Source: Cyanobacteria bacterium UBA3301
Lineage (GTDB): Bacteria; Cyanobacteriota; Vampirovibrionia; Gastranaerophilales; Gastranaerophilaceae
Assembly (NCBI GenBank): GCA_002361485.1
Contig: DESZ01000014.1
Coordinates: forward strand, 1-64,000
Direction of reading: 5' to 3'
DNA: 64,000 bases
Position 1 is the stretch's first letter. Every line of letters begins with the position of its first letter. Under the pieces are notes generated by a model, which was not told the origin of the DNA, did no database searches, and saw only the letters and a list, made by a program, of their open reading frames with translations. A program made the translations under genes and the position numbers. Below are positions 34,792 through 42,456 of the stretch, piece after piece.

Positions 34792-35340
34792 TTATTTTTT
34801 AAACGGCATACCTAAAAGTGCAAGTAATTCTCTTGCTTCTTCATCTGTTTTTGCCGTTGTGATTACAGAAACATTCATACCCTTTACTAAATCAACTTCT
34901 TCATAAGTGATTTCAGGGAATAATGCTTGTTCCTTTAATCCTAATGTATAATTTCCTCTACCGTCAAAACTCTTTGAACTTACACCGCGGAAGTCACGAA
35001 TTCTTGGTAAAACTACGCAAATTAATTTTTGCATAAAATCATACATTCTTTCGCCTCTCAAGGTTGCCATTGCACCAACAGGCATTCCTTCTCTCAATTT
35101 GTATGATGCAATTGATTTTTTAGCCTTTGTTACAACTGCTTTTTGACCGGCAATCTTTGTTAATTGGCTTTCGATTGATTCTGCAATCTTTGAATTGTGA
35201 GAAGCTTCACCAACACCCATGTTTAAAACGATTTTAACCATTTTAGGTACTTGGTGAATATTTTTGTAACCGAATTTTTCCTTCATTGCAGGAATTACTT
35301 CTTCTACATATCTTGTTTTTAAGTCTTTTGTTACTGTCAT
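34792..35340 (-). CDS. rplE: 50S ribosomal protein L5
   Basis: 5S rRNA-binding protein of the central protuberance, 182 residues. VPKMVKIVLNMGVGEA near the start, GQKAVVTKAKKSIASYKLREGMPVG in the middle, and the C-terminal FPEITYEEVDLVKGMNVSVITTAKTDEEA are canonical. Positioned between rplX and rpsN as in the standard S10-spc order. Confidence 0.97.
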   Translation of the reverse strand: MTVTKDLKTRYVEEVIPAMKEKFGYKNIHQVPKMVKIVLNMGVGEASHNSKIAESIESQLTKIAGQKAVVTKAKKSIASYKLREGMPVGAMATLRGERMYDFMQKLICVVLPRIRDFRGVSSKSFDGRGNYTLGLKEQALFPEITYEEVDLVKGMNVSVITTAKTDEEARELLALLGMPFKK

Positions 35341-35404
35341 TTTTCTTTTCCTTTATCTTTAGATGATTTACGCCGAATAAAACAATTTACTCGCGTTATA
35401 CATC

Positions 35405-35737
35405 TTATAACTGTTCACCGCATTTTTTACAAACGCGAACTTTTTTGCCGTCAACAATTTTTGTTGAAGGTCTTGTTGCTTTTGAACAAGCAGGACAAAT
35501 TATCATTACATTTGAAGAATCCAAAGGAGCTTCAACTTTGATTAATCCGCCTTGAATGCCTAAAGCCGGTTGAGGTTTTTGAGCTTTTGTAACCATGTTT
35601 ACGCCTTGAACAAGAACTTTGCCTTTTGCGCGATCAACTTTTGTTACGTTGCCTTCTTTTCCTTTGTCTTTACCTGCAATAACAACAACTCTGTCGCCGT
35701 TTTTTACATGTAAATCTTTCTTATCTGTGTCTTTCAT
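35405..35737 (-). CDS. rplX: 50S ribosomal protein L24
   Basis: 110 residues; the KOW motif VKNGDRVVVIAGKDKGKEG starts at about residue 11, and the C terminus carries a zinc ribbon (CPACSK ... CKKCGEQL). L24 initiates 50S assembly by binding 23S rRNA domain I. Confidence 0.96.
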   Translation of the reverse strand: MKDTDKKDLHVKNGDRVVVIAGKDKGKEGNVTKVDRAKGKVLVQGVNMVTKAQKPQPALGIQGGLIKVEAPLDSSNVMIICPACSKATRPSTKIVDGKKVRVCKKCGEQL

Positions 35738-35759
35738 CTTTCTTTCCTTTTATTTTTTT

Positions 35760-35850
35760 GAAGTTTAGAGGTCAGGATTTCAAGAGGTCAGGCTATTTAC
35801 AATTTACTAAATGGCTTGCCTTCCTGCCTTCTTGTCTTCTTGCCTTCTAC
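35760..35850 (+). repeat. About 90-nt imperfect palindromic element (rplX-rplN spacer)
   Basis: Purine-rich left arm (AGTTTAGAGGTCAGGATTTC...), central CTATTTACAATTTACTAAATGG, pyrimidine-rich right arm (TTGCCTTCCTGCCTTCTTG...). It runs up to the rplN stop codon. Closest relative by eye: the element inside the mutase gene at 46191-46279. Confidence 0.7.
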
Positions 35851-36218
35851 TATATTACTTCCGGTGCAAGAGAAACTATTTTCATATATCCTTTGTCTCT
35901 CAATTCACGAGCGACAGGTCCGAATACACGAGTTCCTCTAGGGTTACCGTCTTTTGCAATAATTACTGCAGCATTTTCGTCAAATCTGATTACAGAACCA
36001 TCTTGACGTTTAATATCTGCTTTTGTTCTTACTACAACAGCGCGGACTACTTCACCTTTTTTTACAGTCATATTCGGTGTTGCATCTTTTACGGAAGCTA
36101 CAATTTCATCACCGACTGCTGCAAATTTTTTATTTGAGCTGCCCATAACACGGATACATAATAATTGTTTTGCACCTGTGTTATCTGCTACTTCTAGTCT
36201 TGTTTCTTGTTGTATCAT
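35850..36218 (-). CDS. rplN: 50S ribosomal protein L14
   Basis: 122 residues, beta-barrel protein at the inter-subunit face. MIQQETRLEVADNTGAKQLLCIRVMG opens it and RGTRVFGPVARELRDKGYMKIVSLAPEVI closes it, both canonical. Its stop codon abuts a palindromic element on the downstream side. Confidence 0.98.
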   Translation of the reverse strand: MIQQETRLEVADNTGAKQLLCIRVMGSSNKKFAAVGDEIVASVKDATPNMTVKKGEVVRAVVVRTKADIKRQDGSVIRFDENAAVIIAKDGNPRGTRVFGPVARELRDKGYMKIVSLAPEVI

Positions 36219-36240
36219 TTTTCTTTTCCTTTTTTTAATT

Positions 36241-36326
36241 AAGAAGTTCGGGGTCAGAATATCAAGAGGTTGGGCTATTTACTGTAAATGGCTTACCTTC
36301 TTGCCTTCCTTGTTTCCTGCCTTCTG
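36241..36326 (+). repeat. About 86-nt palindromic element (rplN-rpsQ spacer, copy 1)
   Basis: Same layout as 35760-35850: AAGTTCGGGGTCAGAATATC, then a CTATTTAC/GTAAATGG centre, then ACCTTCTTGCCTTCCTTG. The central 8 nt pair perfectly. Confidence 0.7.
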
Positions 36327-36362
36327 TTTTTGTGCCTCTCATTACTCAATGGTAATGTTGCT

Positions 36363-36441
36363 GCTTCGGAGGTCCGGAGGTTTGGAGGTTAAGATGTTTG
36401 GCTATTCCAATCGTCTATACCTCTAACCTTCTAAACATCCA
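36363..36441 (+). repeat. Palindromic element (rplN-rpsQ spacer, copy 2, divergent)
   Basis: GGAGGTCCGGAGGTTTGGAGG on the left and ACCTCTAACCTTCTAAACATCC on the right around GGCTATTCC. Arms differ in sequence from copy 1 but again pair with each other. Confidence 0.6.
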
Positions 36442-36443
36442 AA

Positions 36444-36689
36444 TTATCTTGCTTTTTCAACTACTTCGGCTACTGTCCAACGTTTGTCTTTTGATACAGG
36501 TCTTGATTCAACAATTCTTACAACATCACCGATATTGCAAATGTTTTCTGCATCATGAGCTTTGTAGTTTTTATTTGATTCCATGATCTTTTTGTATCTT
36601 GGATGTGGTTCATAATCAGCAACTTTTACGACTACTGTTTTGTCCATTTTATTACTGATAACTGTTCCTTGTTTTTCTTTTTTAGGCAT
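36444..36689 (-). CDS. rpsQ: 30S ribosomal protein S17
   Basis: 81 residues, OB-fold primary 16S rRNA binder. QGTVISNKMDKTVVVKVADY, then HPRYKKIMESNKNYKAHDAEN and IGDVVRIVESRPVSKDKRW are canonical. Overlaps rpmC by 8 nt. Confidence 0.97.
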   Translation of the reverse strand: MPKKEKQGTVISNKMDKTVVVKVADYEPHPRYKKIMESNKNYKAHDAENICNIGDVVRIVESRPVSKDKRWTVAEVVEKAR

Positions 36690-36879
36690 TTTCTTTACCT
36701 TTCTCTGTTATTACTGTTTTTGCTTGAGCGATAAGTCTTTTTGTTTTTGAAATTGTTGATGTATTTTGCAATTTATTAGTAGCAAGCTGAATTCTTGATT
36801 CTAATAATTGTTTTTTCCAATCAGCAATTGCACCTTGCAACTCATCGACTGATTTTTCACGCATTTCACTTAATTTCAT
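36682..36879 (-). CDS. rpmC: 50S ribosomal protein L29
   Basis: 65 residues forming the usual helical hairpin at the polypeptide exit: MKLSEMREKSVDELQ and ISKTKRLIAQAKTVITEK. Overlaps rpsQ, implying coupling. Confidence 0.95.
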   Translation of the reverse strand: MKLSEMREKSVDELQGAIADWKKQLLESRIQLATNKLQNTSTISKTKRLIAQAKTVITEKGKENA

Positions 36880-36952
36880 TTTTATTTTCCTTTTCGATTA
36901 TTACCTATCCGAATTCGACCGAGAATTTCTTCCGTTTTCGGAATAAGTATTA

Positions 36953-37369
36953 TTATTGTTCATCTGTCTTTATGACAATCTTTGTTTTGATAGGTAATTT
37001 TTGTGCTGCTAATTCTAACGCATGAACAGCAACCCCTCTATCAAAGTATTCCAACTCAAACATAATTCTGTTTGGTTTAACAACTGATACCCAGTATTCA
37101 ACATTACCTTTACCTGAACCCATACGAGTTTCAGCAGGTTTTGCAGTGATTGGTTTATCAGGGAATATTTTAATCCATACATTACCGCCACGTTTGATTT
37201 CACGAGTCATTGCACGACGAGCAGCTTCTATCTGACGGCTGGTTATCCAACCGGGTTCTACTGCCTGCAAACCGTAATGCCCGAATTCAAGGTTTGTACC
37301 TCTGGTTTCTGTACCTTTCATTCTGCCTTTCATCATTTTGCGGTATTTTGTTTTTTTAGGCTGTAACAT
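36953..37369 (-). CDS. rplP: 50S ribosomal protein L16
   Basis: 138 residues; binds near the A site. MLQPKKTKYRKMMKGRMKG, FGHYGLQAVEPGWITSRQIEAAR, RGGNVWIKIFPDKPITAKPAETRMGSGKG (split here for clarity) and the ALELAAQKLPIKT end are canonical. Confidence 0.97.
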   Translation of the reverse strand: MLQPKKTKYRKMMKGRMKGTETRGTNLEFGHYGLQAVEPGWITSRQIEAARRAMTREIKRGGNVWIKIFPDKPITAKPAETRMGSGKGNVEYWVSVVKPNRIMFELEYFDRGVAVHALELAAQKLPIKTKIVIKTDEQ

Positions 37370-37408
37370 TTTATATTTGCTCCTATTTGAATTTATACCT
37401 TTACTTTT

Positions 37409-37492
37409 AGAAGTTCAGAGTTCAGGATGTCAAGTAGTCAGACTATTTACAATTTGTTAAACGACTTGTCTTCTTGTCCTCTTGTCTTCTGT
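37409..37492 (+). repeat. About 84-nt palindromic element (rplP-rpsC spacer)
   Basis: AAGTTCAGAGTTCAGGATGTC left, CTATTTACAATTTGTTAAACG centre, TTGTCTTCTTGTCCTCTTG right; same family as the elements at 35760 and 36241. Confidence 0.7.
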
Positions 37493-37495
37493 TAA

Positions 37496-38236
37496 CTATT
37501 CTTCAGAAGAAGCTGCTGCTTTCGCTCTTCTTGGGCGTCTGCCGCTGCGTTCCGAATTATTTTCTCTTGAGTTCTTTGATTTGATGTTTTGGTCTGCTAA
37601 TTCACCCGGCATTAAGTTACCTTTGAAAATCCAAACTTTAACACCAATCTTACCCATGATTGTATCAGCTTCTGCAAAACCGAAATCTACATCAGCTCTT
37701 AATGTTTGAAGAGGAATTCTTCCTTCTTTAGCCCATTCGGAACGAGCGATTTCAGCACCGCCTAAACGTCCTGATACCATAACTTTAATACCTTGAACGC
37801 CGGCTCTCATTGTTCTTTGCATAGCTTGTTTCATTGCACGACGGAATGCGATACGTTTTTCTAATTGTTGAGCGATATTTTCGGCAACCAATTGAGCATC
37901 AGCATCAATTCTTGCAACTTCAACAACATTGATTACAACATCGTCTTTGCCAAGATATTTCATAACATCTTTTCTCAAATCATCGATACCTTGACCGCCG
38001 CGACCAACAACAATACCCGGTTTTGCTGTTACAACCGTTATTGTTATTTTTTGTGCTTTTCTGGCAATCCATATTTTTGAAATGCCGGCAGCATACAATT
38101 TTTTCTTTACGAATTTTCTGATTTTAGCGTCTTCCGCTACGAATTCTCTGTAGTCTTTCACTTTAGCAAACCAAGAGCTTGCCCATTTTTGAATGATTCC
38201 TACTCTAAATCCGGTTGGATGTGTTTTTTGTCCCAT
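37496..38236 (-). CDS. rpsC: 30S ribosomal protein S3
   Basis: 246 residues at the mRNA entry tunnel. MGQKTHPTGFRVGIIQKW start, KH domain with GRGGQGIDDLRKDV, and the C-terminal GRLGGAEIARSEWAKEGRIPLQT block are canonical. The last 30 residues form a basic/Ala extension. Confidence 0.98.
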   Translation of the reverse strand: MGQKTHPTGFRVGIIQKWASSWFAKVKDYREFVAEDAKIRKFVKKKLYAAGISKIWIARKAQKITITVVTAKPGIVVGRGGQGIDDLRKDVMKYLGKDDVVINVVEVARIDADAQLVAENIAQQLEKRIAFRRAMKQAMQRTMRAGVQGIKVMVSGRLGGAEIARSEWAKEGRIPLQTLRADVDFGFAEADTIMGKIGVKVWIFKGNLMPGELADQNIKSKNSRENNSERSGRRPRRAKAAASSEE

Positions 38237-38247
38237 TTTATTATTTC

Positions 38248-38589
38248 CTATTTTTTAACTACGTCACTAACTACTAATGTAAGGTGAGATGTACGCTTCA
38301 TTCTTGAGTACATACGACCTTGAGCTCTTGCTCTTGCACGCTTGTAAGTTGTACTTTCATCAGCAAAGATTTGAGAAATCTTTAATGATTCGGCAGCAAC
38401 ACCATATTGTTCTCTTGCATTTGCAACAGCTGCTTTTAAATTCTTTTCAACAACTCTTGCTGCAAAATACGGCATAAAACGTAACATGTCTTGAGCTTCT
38501 ATAACAGATTTTCCGCGAACTTCGTTGATTACTCTGCGTAGTTTTCGTGCTGTCATTTTTATATCTGTTTGTTTTGCTTTTGCTTCCAT
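38248..38589 (-). CDS. rplV: 50S ribosomal protein L22
   Basis: 113 residues with the tunnel hairpin region RARARAQGRMYSRMKRTSH near the C terminus and the KLRRVINEVRGKSVIEAQDML N-terminal helix. Canonical position between rpsS and rpsC. Confidence 0.97.
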   Translation of the reverse strand: MEAKAKQTDIKMTARKLRRVINEVRGKSVIEAQDMLRFMPYFAARVVEKNLKAAVANAREQYGVAAESLKISQIFADESTTYKRARARAQGRMYSRMKRTSHLTLVVSDVVKK

Positions 38590-38631
38590 TGTTTTTATCC
38601 TTTATTTAATAAGTTTTACTGTGGATTTTTA

Positions 38632-38913
38632 CTAACCTCTTTTTGCAGTCTTATCAGAACCTGCGTGACCTTTGAATAGTCTTGTCGGAGCGAATTCGCC
38701 CAATTTATGTCCTACCATTTCTTCAGTAATATAAACCGGTACGTGAGTTTTACCGTTGTGTACTGCTATTGTATGGTTTAACATATCAGGTACTACCATT
38801 GATGCTCTGGACCAAGTTTTGATAACTTTCTTTTCAGAGTTAGCATTCATTTTTTCTATTTTCTTTTGTAGAGATTCTTCTACATACGCACCTTTTTTTA
38901 ATGAACGTGCCAT
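38632..38913 (-). CDS. rpsS: 30S ribosomal protein S19
   Basis: 93 residues, in the head of the small subunit. MARSLKKGAYVEESLQKKIE, TWSRASMVVPDMLNHTIAVHNGK and HKLGEFAPTRLFKGHAG are canonical. Confidence 0.98.
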   Translation of the reverse strand: MARSLKKGAYVEESLQKKIEKMNANSEKKVIKTWSRASMVVPDMLNHTIAVHNGKTHVPVYITEEMVGHKLGEFAPTRLFKGHAGSDKTAKRG

Positions 38914-38957
38914 TTATTTCTCCTTTTGTTTATTTGAGTATAATTATTTTGAGATGA

Positions 38958-39788
38958 TTATCTCTTGTTTCTGCGTCTTACAATTAATTTATCTGACGCT
39001 TTACCTTTTTTACGAGTCTTATAACCAAGAGCCGGTTTACCCCAAGGTGTTTTTGGATTTCCACCAGGGCCTGTTTTACCTTCACCACCACCGTGAGGGT
39101 GATCGCAAGGGTTCATTGTAACACCGCGGACAGTCGGTCTGATACCCATGTAACGTTTTCTTCCGGCTTTACCGATTGATAAGTTTTTGAATTCGGCATT
39201 ACCTAAAACACCGATTGTAGCTAAACATTCTTTTCTTATCATTCTCATTTCGCCTGAAGGTAATTTAACTGTTACATAGTTACCTTCTTTTGCCATTACT
39301 TGTGCGCTGTTACCTGCTGCTCTTACTAAAATTCCGCCACGACCCGGGGTCATTTCAATATTGTGAACAAATGTACCTAACGGAATTAATTCAAGCGGAA
39401 TAGCATTTCCTGTTTGTACCGGAGCTTCCGGACCGCTTAATATTTTATCTCCAACATTTAAACCTTCTGGTGTCAATATATATCTTTTTTCACCATCAGC
39501 GTAGAAACATAGAGAAATTCTTACATTTCTGTTCGGATCATATTCAATAGTTTTTACTGTTGCAGGTACGCCGAACTTTTCTCTTTTAAAATCTATTACA
39601 CGGTATGCTCTTTTTACACCGCCGCCTTTGTGACGACAAGTAATTCTACCTGTGTTATTTCTTCCTGAAGTTTTATTTAATTTTCTTAATAATGATTTTT
39701 CAGGAGTTGATGTAGTGATTTCTGAATAATCACTTTTTGTCATGCCTCTTTGTCCCGGAGACGTCGGATTAATTTTTCTGATTGCCAT
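38958..39788 (-). CDS. rplB: 50S ribosomal protein L2
   Basis: 276 residues, needed for subunit joining and peptidyl transfer. NPTSPGQRGMTKSDYSEITT at the start and NPCDHPHGGGEGKTGPGGNP near the C terminus, with its conserved His, are canonical. Confidence 0.98.
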   Translation of the reverse strand: MAIRKINPTSPGQRGMTKSDYSEITTSTPEKSLLRKLNKTSGRNNTGRITCRHKGGGVKRAYRVIDFKREKFGVPATVKTIEYDPNRNVRISLCFYADGEKRYILTPEGLNVGDKILSGPEAPVQTGNAIPLELIPLGTFVHNIEMTPGRGGILVRAAGNSAQVMAKEGNYVTVKLPSGEMRMIRKECLATIGVLGNAEFKNLSIGKAGRKRYMGIRPTVRGVTMNPCDHPHGGGEGKTGPGGNPKTPWGKPALGYKTRKKGKASDKLIVRRRNKR

Positions 39789-39890
39789 TTTATTTCTCCT
39801 TTTGGCTTTTTACTGATATTGCCGCTCCGGCATTTCACACCGGCCGGTTCCTTTCAGGACTTATGCCAATTGCGCCCTGAATATCGGGAA

Positions 39891-40202
39891 TTATTCCCCT
39901 GCTGCAAGGTTTGATACTTGCATGAATTCTAATGGTTCGCCTTCGATTGTTACGATGGCTTTTTTAGAAGAATCTGTTCTTCCGAATTTATATCCCATTC
40001 TCTTTTCGTGAGACGGCATATATACTGTATTTACGCTTTTTACCTTTCTTCCAGGGAAAGCCAATTCTACAGCTTTTGAAATTTCTGTTTTTGTTGCATT
40101 TTTTCTGACTTCAAAAGTGTATTTGTTATTTTCGTTTGCAATAACTGACTTTTCTGTTATTAAAGGTTTTTTAATTACATCATATAAATTTTCTTTACTC
40201 AT
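39891..40202 (-). CDS. rplW: 50S ribosomal protein L23
   Basis: 103 residues at the tunnel exit, docking site for trigger factor and SRP. YDVIKKPLITEKSVIANENNK and RKNATKTEISKAVELAF are canonical. Confidence 0.96.
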   Translation of the reverse strand: MSKENLYDVIKKPLITEKSVIANENNKYTFEVRKNATKTEISKAVELAFPGRKVKSVNTVYMPSHEKRMGYKFGRTDSSKKAIVTIEGEPLEFMQVSNLAAGE

Positions 40203-40220
40203 TTTTGTTTTCCTTTATAT

Positions 40221-40850
40221 TTATTTTGAAAGTCTTTCTGTAATTTCATTAACAGCAGATTCGGTCATTACAACAAAATCAGCTTCCAATAAGTCTTTTA
40301 CGTTCAAGTTTGAAGGTAAAATAACTTTTACACTCGGAATATTTCTTGCAGATAATTCCAAGTTTTTATTTTCATCAGCTTTTGTATTAGCTACAATCAA
40401 TGCTTTTCCGCTTACGTTCAAAGATTTCAATGCTGAAACCATCAATTTAGTTTTTGGTTCAGAAATTGTTGAAAAATCTTTAACAATAACTAATTGTGAT
40501 TCTTTTGCTGAAAGCGCTGATTTCAAAGCTAACATTCTTGCTTTTTGAGGCATATTAAATGCATAACTTCTTGGTTTAGGCCCAAAAATTACGCCGCCGC
40601 CTGCAAACAATGGAGATCTTAAAGAACCTGCTCTTGCACGGCCTGTACCTTTTTGTTTCCAAGGTTTTTTGCCGCCACCAGATACTTCAGATCTTGTTTT
40701 TGTGCAAGCATTGCCTGAACGAGCATTGTTTAATTGTCTTCTTAATGCTAAATGCATTACATGTATATTAGGTTCGACTCCGAAAACTTTCTTTTCTAAA
40801 GTTATTTCACCTAACTTTTCACCGTTTGTACTTAAAATTTCTTTTGTCAT
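40221..40850 (-). CDS. rplD: 50S ribosomal protein L4
   Basis: 209 residues; tunnel-lining loop GGGKKPWKQKGTGRARAGS with RSPLFAGGGVIFGPKPR is canonical. In enterobacteria L4 autoregulates the S10 operon; whether it does so here is not visible. Confidence 0.97.
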   Translation of the reverse strand: MTKEILSTNGEKLGEITLEKKVFGVEPNIHVMHLALRRQLNNARSGNACTKTRSEVSGGGKKPWKQKGTGRARAGSLRSPLFAGGGVIFGPKPRSYAFNMPQKARMLALKSALSAKESQLVIVKDFSTISEPKTKLMVSALKSLNVSGKALIVANTKADENKNLELSARNIPSVKVILPSNLNVKDLLEADFVVMTESAVNEITERLSK

Positions 40851-40943
40851 TGTATTTATTCCTTTTCTTTTTTTGTGCCTGTTACCCCTTTCGCCTACGA
40901 CGTTTTATATGGCAACTCGGGATTTTTATAACTTGTCTGTTAT

Positions 40944-41085
40944 TGCTATTCCGCCTGTCAAATCAAAGATTTGTTCGTTCATTTTGCTTATGCTTCACTC
41001 ACAACGGCGGAGATATTATGTTTCGTGCCCTGCTCGCTTCGCACTCGCGAACCGACACCGGCACTTCACATCGGCTTACGCCTTT
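40944..41085 (-). repeat. About 140-nt dispersed repeat in the rplC-rplD spacer, related to the rmlD insert
   Basis: Aligns end to end by eye with one 135-nt unit of the rmlD insertion. Shared blocks on the plus strand include CGCCTGT, AACGGCGG, TATTATGTTTCG, CCCTGCTCG and CTTCACATCGGCT. A small hairpin changes together on both sides: CAAATC-AAA-GATTTG here versus GCAATC-ACA-GATTGC in rmlD. It abuts the rplC stop codon. Confidence 0.7.
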
Positions 41086-41720
41086 TAGTTCCATTTTGTT
41101 CTTGTCGGAACGATTGTTACCAATCTTCCTTCGCAACCCGGTACAGAACCCTTTATTAAAACTAATCCGTTGTTTGAATCAACTTTAACTAATTTTAATT
41201 TTGTGATTGTAACTCTTTCGTTGCCCATGTTACCAGCCATTCTTTTGCCTTTGATAACACGTGAAGGAGTTGTACCTGCACCGATTGAACCAGGTTCTCT
41301 GTGGTTCTTTGAACCGTGAGCCATTGGTCCTCTTCCAAAGTTCCATCTTTTTACTGTACCTTGGAAACCTTTACCGATTGATTTACCGGTTACATCTACC
41401 TTTTCTACGTTATCTAATACAGAAAGTTCAACCTTATCACCTACTTTGTAATCTTGAGGATTATCTACTCTGAATTCTTGTAAGTGTCTGTAATTTGATA
41501 AACTGTTTTTCTTAAAGTGACCCAATTGAGCTTTTGATAAATGTTTTTCCTTTGCTGCAACAGTACCGACTTGAATTGCATTATAGCCGTCAGTATCAAC
41601 AGTCTTAACTTGAGTTACAACTGTTTCGTCAACTTTGATAACTGTTACAGGAACTGCCAAACCGTGTTCATCAAAGATTTGAGTCATTCCTACTTTTTTA
41701 CCTATTACACCTAGTGTCAT
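41085..41720 (-). CDS. rplC: 50S ribosomal protein L3
   Basis: 211 residues; MTLGVIGKKVGMTQIFDEHG start, VDVTGKSIGKGFQGTVKRWNF and the GPMAHGSKNHREPGSIGAGT loop reaching toward the peptidyl-transferase centre are canonical. Confidence 0.98.
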   Translation of the reverse strand: MTLGVIGKKVGMTQIFDEHGLAVPVTVIKVDETVVTQVKTVDTDGYNAIQVGTVAAKEKHLSKAQLGHFKKNSLSNYRHLQEFRVDNPQDYKVGDKVELSVLDNVEKVDVTGKSIGKGFQGTVKRWNFGRGPMAHGSKNHREPGSIGAGTTPSRVIKGKRMAGNMGNERVTITKLKLVKVDSNNGLVLIKGSVPGCEGRLVTIVPTRTKWN

Positions 41721-41926
41721 GTTTTTACCTTTCCGTGCTCATCCTACTTGGTGCAGACTTCTGCCCCGTTTTAACTTTTCGGATTTGCATCTTTTCGCTT
41801 GCGAGCGCTACTATTACTTTACCTTTTTGAGGATTTTCACCTCATCCCGTCCGCTGTTTGGAACGTCGTAGTTCACATTATATGCATAATGCTTATTTAA
41901 TTTTCAATTTGCTGTGTGGGCTGTAA

Positions 41927-42250
41927 TTATCTTGCTTTTGCTTCGATATCTACACCAGCAGGTAAATCTAATCTACGCAACTCTTCCATTGTGGATTGAG
42001 TCGGATCGTATATATCAATAATACGTTTGTGAGTTCTCATTTCAAAATGCTCACGAGATTTTTTATCTACGTGTGGTGAACGCAAAACGCAATATATACG
42101 TCTTTTTGTAGGTAAAGGAATAGGTCCGGCTACTTTAGCGTCTGTTCTTTTTGCAGTTTCTACAATTTTTTCGGCTGATATGTCAATTAATTTGTGATCA
42201 TAAGCCTTTAAAGAAACTCTGATTCTGTTTTTCTTTGTGCTATTTGCCAT
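41927..42250 (-). CDS. rpsJ: 30S ribosomal protein S10
   Basis: 107 residues; RIRVSLKAYDHKLIDISAEK, GPIPLPTKRRIYCVLRSPHVDKKS and REHFEMRTHKRIIDI are canonical. It heads the operon. I chose ATG 42250 (MANSTKK) because AAGGA is well spaced from it; an ATG 9 nt earlier sits too close. Confidence 0.97.
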   Translation of the reverse strand: MANSTKKNRIRVSLKAYDHKLIDISAEKIVETAKRTDAKVAGPIPLPTKRRIYCVLRSPHVDKKSREHFEMRTHKRIIDIYDPTQSTMEELRRLDLPAGVDIEAKAR

Positions 42251-42456
42251 CTTTAGCATTCCTTTATATTTAATGTACTACATCATGCAAAAGCCCCGAA
42301 AAAGCCTTCGCATACACTCAAAATCGCTATTTTACATACTTCGGACTACACTTTTGAGCATTTTAATCTTATGATAAACAAAATCCGCTGTCAACAGGGT
42401 ATTTGCATGATTGTAAAGAATTATTAAATACAATAATTATTGCGCTTTTTGGGTAA

